Source: Syngnathus acus (Eukaryota > Chordata > Actinopteri > Syngnathiformes > Syngnathidae). From it: DNA of 64,000 nucleotides. The notes below the pieces were generated by a model. That model did no database searches. It was given only the letters and a program-made list of their open reading frames with translations, and had not been told where the DNA came from. Positions 1 through 64,000 of this stretch are shown here, piece after piece (the first letter of the stretch is position 1; every line of letters starts with the position of its first letter). The translations under genes were made by a program, and so were the position numbers. The stretch spans positions 3,186,500 to 3,250,499 of the forward strand of contig NC_051098.1 in assembly GCF_901709675.1 (NCBI RefSeq), written 5' to 3'.

Positions 1-236
1 GTCAAAATAAAACTTCTAAATTGAGGAAACGTGTCTAACCTTTAGGACAATGTAGAATGTTCGTTTACATTCCTTTAGAAGTCCGTTTTCACGTGTTAGC
101 ACGATCGCGAATTAGCATCTTTCCGCGAACTCGTTAGCCTGCCCAGTACTTCTTGTTGGTGATCGTACTTCGCGGATTTCACTTATCGCGGGTGGTTTTT
201 GGAACCAATTATCCGCGATAAATGAGGGATTGCTGT
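1..236. repeat. TA-flanked MITE, right half
   Basis: The stretch from about 147 to 234 (TCGCGGATTTCAC, TTATCGCGGGTGG, TCCGCGATAAATGAGGG, ending ATTGCTGTA) is the terminal part of a mariner-type non-autonomous element whose ends read TACAGTAATCCCT in fish. Shorter pieces of the same end occur at about 6640-6693 and 32703-32755. The left end lies before the window. Assignment is by remembered family resemblance. Confidence 0.55.
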
Positions 237-1351
237 ACAACATAATTTATTGCAAATTATTTTGTGGGCTCCCAAGGTAAAATTTGCTGATGTCTGAGTA
301 CCAGGAGACCCCAGTTTGAGAACCCTTGCTCTTGGGTGCAGGTATTCAATATATAAAATTTTATTGAGAAACATTGATATTACCACCAAAAGAAATTGGG
401 CCCTTAGAACTGCAGTATAAATCCAACCATTAGAAAATCATGCGATTTGGATAGTGACCAATTCAAGGTCACTATGGGTTTTCATGATGCTAAAAGCGAT
501 TTAAATGAGGTCATCTTTAAAAAGCCAATGCTTCATAGATGGCTTCACTGCAGATATATAGTATCCTCCCATGGAACATTTCCTAATGAAGCAAAGTTTC
601 TCTGTAATTTTTTTTATCTGAGATGTGTGATCTGTAAAATCCTAATACATTTAAGGCTTTGATCACATCTAAAGCTATTAGCACATTTCCGACAACTGTT
701 TCACAATGGAGAAGAATGTTGTTTCCATTCCTAAATGTAAACACTGGGTAAATGTGCACCTAAAATTGAAAGACGTTTTACATTAATTCTATTATTTTAG
801 GCAATTCACACACATGTGACCCACACACACGCGCACAAATTTGGAAAATATTATAAGCTGATGCAATAGATATGATTACAGCATTGATGAGCGAAAACCT
901 TTTTTTATTTAGCCATGATAACCATTTTACTTTCCTCAAACCCTGGGCAGCTTCACACTGATGCTGCTGCTGCCACTACTACTCTTAATGCTGAATTTCA
1001 TATTGGTGCTGTTGTCCAGGTTTGAAATGTATCCCTAAACACCCAAACAGTGGGTCCTGTCCTTGTTCACCGATGATACTTTTTATAACATTTGGTTTCC
1101 CATTCTTCATTTTGAGTTTCCTTTTGCAGCTTATAAGCTACACAGAAAGAGTGCATCGAATTCCAGCAACAACTGTGTATGCATGGCATGCTTCCCTGCC
1201 AATTAACAAACAGCTCAATGACGCATCCTATCTTATGAGTGACTTGAACTTTACAGCCTTCAGCTTTTGTCTGTGTACCTTAATTGGTAGGGCTTTGTGC
1301 GTATGTGTAGCTGGTGCTGTGACCATGATTGTACTCGTCTCTGTTCTGTAG
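237..1351 (+). other. nf1: nf1 intron upstream of exon 23a
   Basis: No gene is seen. The stretch holds a short CA-rich patch at about 808-838, a CTG-like run near 963-975 and pyrimidine-rich sequence leading to the exon 23a acceptor (CTGTAG at 1346-1351). The preceding constitutive exon, which in human ends in the residues CLYQ, is not found here, so it lies before the window. Confidence 0.8.
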
Positions 1352-62462
<61,111 letters not shown>

Positions 62463-64000
62463 GTGAGAGGGGTTTTTGTTATAGTGTGTGTTAATTAGAC
62501 CAACTCCCCTATACCTAGGTTTGCTTGCTTGCCAAAACATTACATGAGCTATGGAACATGCATTTCAAACTTAAAGGGAGAGTAAAATTAGCCAACTTAC
62601 GTATGAGATGAAACTGCATTAAAAATTATGTCAGTCCTACAATTCCCCCCTGAAAAAAAAAAACTCGGTACACTTACTGACGCCCACTTTATGGGCGGAG
62701 TCTGCTTGATTTGACAGATCAGCCTGACTACGTCACGAAAGGAAGAAATCACAATTTCCACATTGGAAATCATTTTACAGACAATAGCTTAAAATGTCAA
62801 AAAATGGCTATCTCTACTTATGACTACTTCAACATATCACAAGGATTAGCCTCTCTGTGGCTGATTTAAGAGAAATGAGCAGCTTCTCTGCAGCTGATGT
62901 GCTCTGTCATGTCTATTTCCTTTCACCAGTCACCAACATACGCAAACACAATGCGTTCCGAGAGGCTTTATGCCAGCTGAGTACATACGGTATATAAGTC
63001 GTTAGACAGTTGAGTTAGATTGGTGAGGGTTCATTTGACTTACATTTCCCTTGAAGTATTTAATAAAAAATTATTAATAACAATTTCATCACAAAACTTT
63101 GCTGATGTAATGAATGCAAAAGTGTGTGACTTTTTCTTAAATGAACACTTTTTACATTGTCTTAATTTCCGCATTTAATTATTATGCTTTGTTTTTTTTT
63201 TTTGGTTCCATGTACTCCTTGCAATATGCTCACGTAATCGTCATTGCTTTATGATGCAAATATTGAGGTTTCCGATTGTGTGAGTGGTCATTGGACGCAC
63301 CCCAAGTCTACTGCGGAGTGCGAGTGAAAACTTAAAAAAAGAAGAAAGAAGAAAAGAAACCTAAAGATGAAAATTTACAAATACAAACGTGTCAGCCAGC
63401 TCGTGACTCTGCTAAGAGGCTCGACCCAGACCACATCATATCACCCGGAGGTCACCTTGTTGGAAAGATTGGGAGCACCTGGGTTCCAGTGAGGAGGCCG
63501 ACCCTTCAGCTGAGTGTGGCCATTTAAAGCACCTCCTTTTCAGATAGGCGGCAGAGGTGGTACCCCCATACATGGACTTCAAAGAAACCCTTACCAAAAG
63601 GAAGGAATCCAAGGCACTGTCTTTATGGAAAAATATAAAAAGCCTTTATTTGGACATGGCTATAATGGTTAATTCTGCCGATAGTCTACATTTAGACGCT
63701 CCAATTTCCGTAACATCTGTCGCCCTCAAATGACGACCAGCATTCGTGCCGGTTGTATCCGGTTATAACCAGTCTTTGACCTGTCGAAACCGGAATCGCC
63801 GCCATCTTCCCAGTGTACGAGTCAGTCGTGCTAGGTGAGTGAAGCCGGACGGTTGCGATTCACGGATGGAACATGATCAAAGGTGAGCTACGGGATATTA
63901 TGATAGACTCGAGATAGGGGGGTGAAACTTTTAGGGAACAATTATCATATAATGGTTATTGACTTATGTGATTGCAGTGATGATTCGCCCTAACGTATTT
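62463..64000 (+). other. nf1: intron 47, 5' part
   Basis: No further nf1 exon is found. Sequence near 63565-63650 (GGCACTGTCTTTATGGAAAA, AAAAGCCTTTATT) resembles the edge of a dispersed fish retroelement. At 63797-63807 GCCGCCATCTT (YY1-type) precedes a possible donor CTAG|GTGAGT (63834), resembling a promoter with first exon. Both are tentative. Confidence 0.5.

Noticed and set aside
1022-1351. 109-codon + strand frame ending next to exon 23a
   Set aside because: Its sequence does not match the constitutive exon before 23a, it runs straight to the acceptor, and it has no independent gene signals.

Overview
The window is intronic and exonic DNA from a teleost fish. It carries the 3' half of the neurofibromin gene, nf1, on the + strand. 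Twenty-six nf1 exons are recognisable by translation against the human protein as I remember it. In legacy human numbering they are the alternative exon 23a followed by exons 24 to 47. Every exon is bounded by AG/GT. All but two constitutive exon lengths match the legacy human lengths as I recall them: exon 36 is 27 nt longer and exon 44 is 12 nt shorter. The constitutive exons total 4,002 nt (1,334 codons) and run from the second half of the Ras-GAP domain, through the SEC14-PH module and the HEAT-like/C-terminal region with its nuclear localisation signal, to just before the last two coding exons. Those two exons, the promoter and the 5' half lie outside the window.

Layout: 1-1351 is the intron upstream of exon 23a. 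Exon 23a is at 1352-1414, followed by an 11.4-kb intron full of nested transposons. Exons 24-27b lie at 12836-18175. The 15-kb intron 27b (18176-33202) holds two small single-pass membrane-protein genes on the - strand, read as evi2b (19993-20727) and evi2a (30690-31235). Their nesting, order and strand match the human NF1 intron. The third human nested gene, OMG, is not seen. Exons 28-30 are at 33203-34492, followed by a 10-kb intron holding a transposon-within-transposon stack. Exons 31-37 are at 44514-49105, exon 38 at 52017-52157, exons 39-47 at 59032-62462, and the start of intron 47 fills the end of the window.

The intergenic-looking sequence is mostly mobile DNA typical of fish. It includes many copies of a TA-flanked fold-back family with ends of the type TACCGTATTTTCGGACTATA, several hAT elements with 8-bp target duplications, Tc1-like elements, three Rex3/RTE-type LINE copies, tRNA-derived SINEs, a THAP-encoding repeat present twice, and microsatellites. 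Insertion order can be read from nesting: for example hAT > hAT > TA-MITE at 5524-9493, and TA-MITE > Tc1 > (hAT fragment + Rex3) at 34623-40548. No rRNA, bona fide tRNA, CRISPR or bacterial-type feature is present. Species cannot be fixed from the sequence, and whether this is nf1a or nf1b is unresolved.

Functionally, neurofibromin switches off Ras at the membrane. Exon 23a inclusion tunes its GAP activity. The two nested genes encode small surface glycoprotein-like proteins transcribed against nf1.
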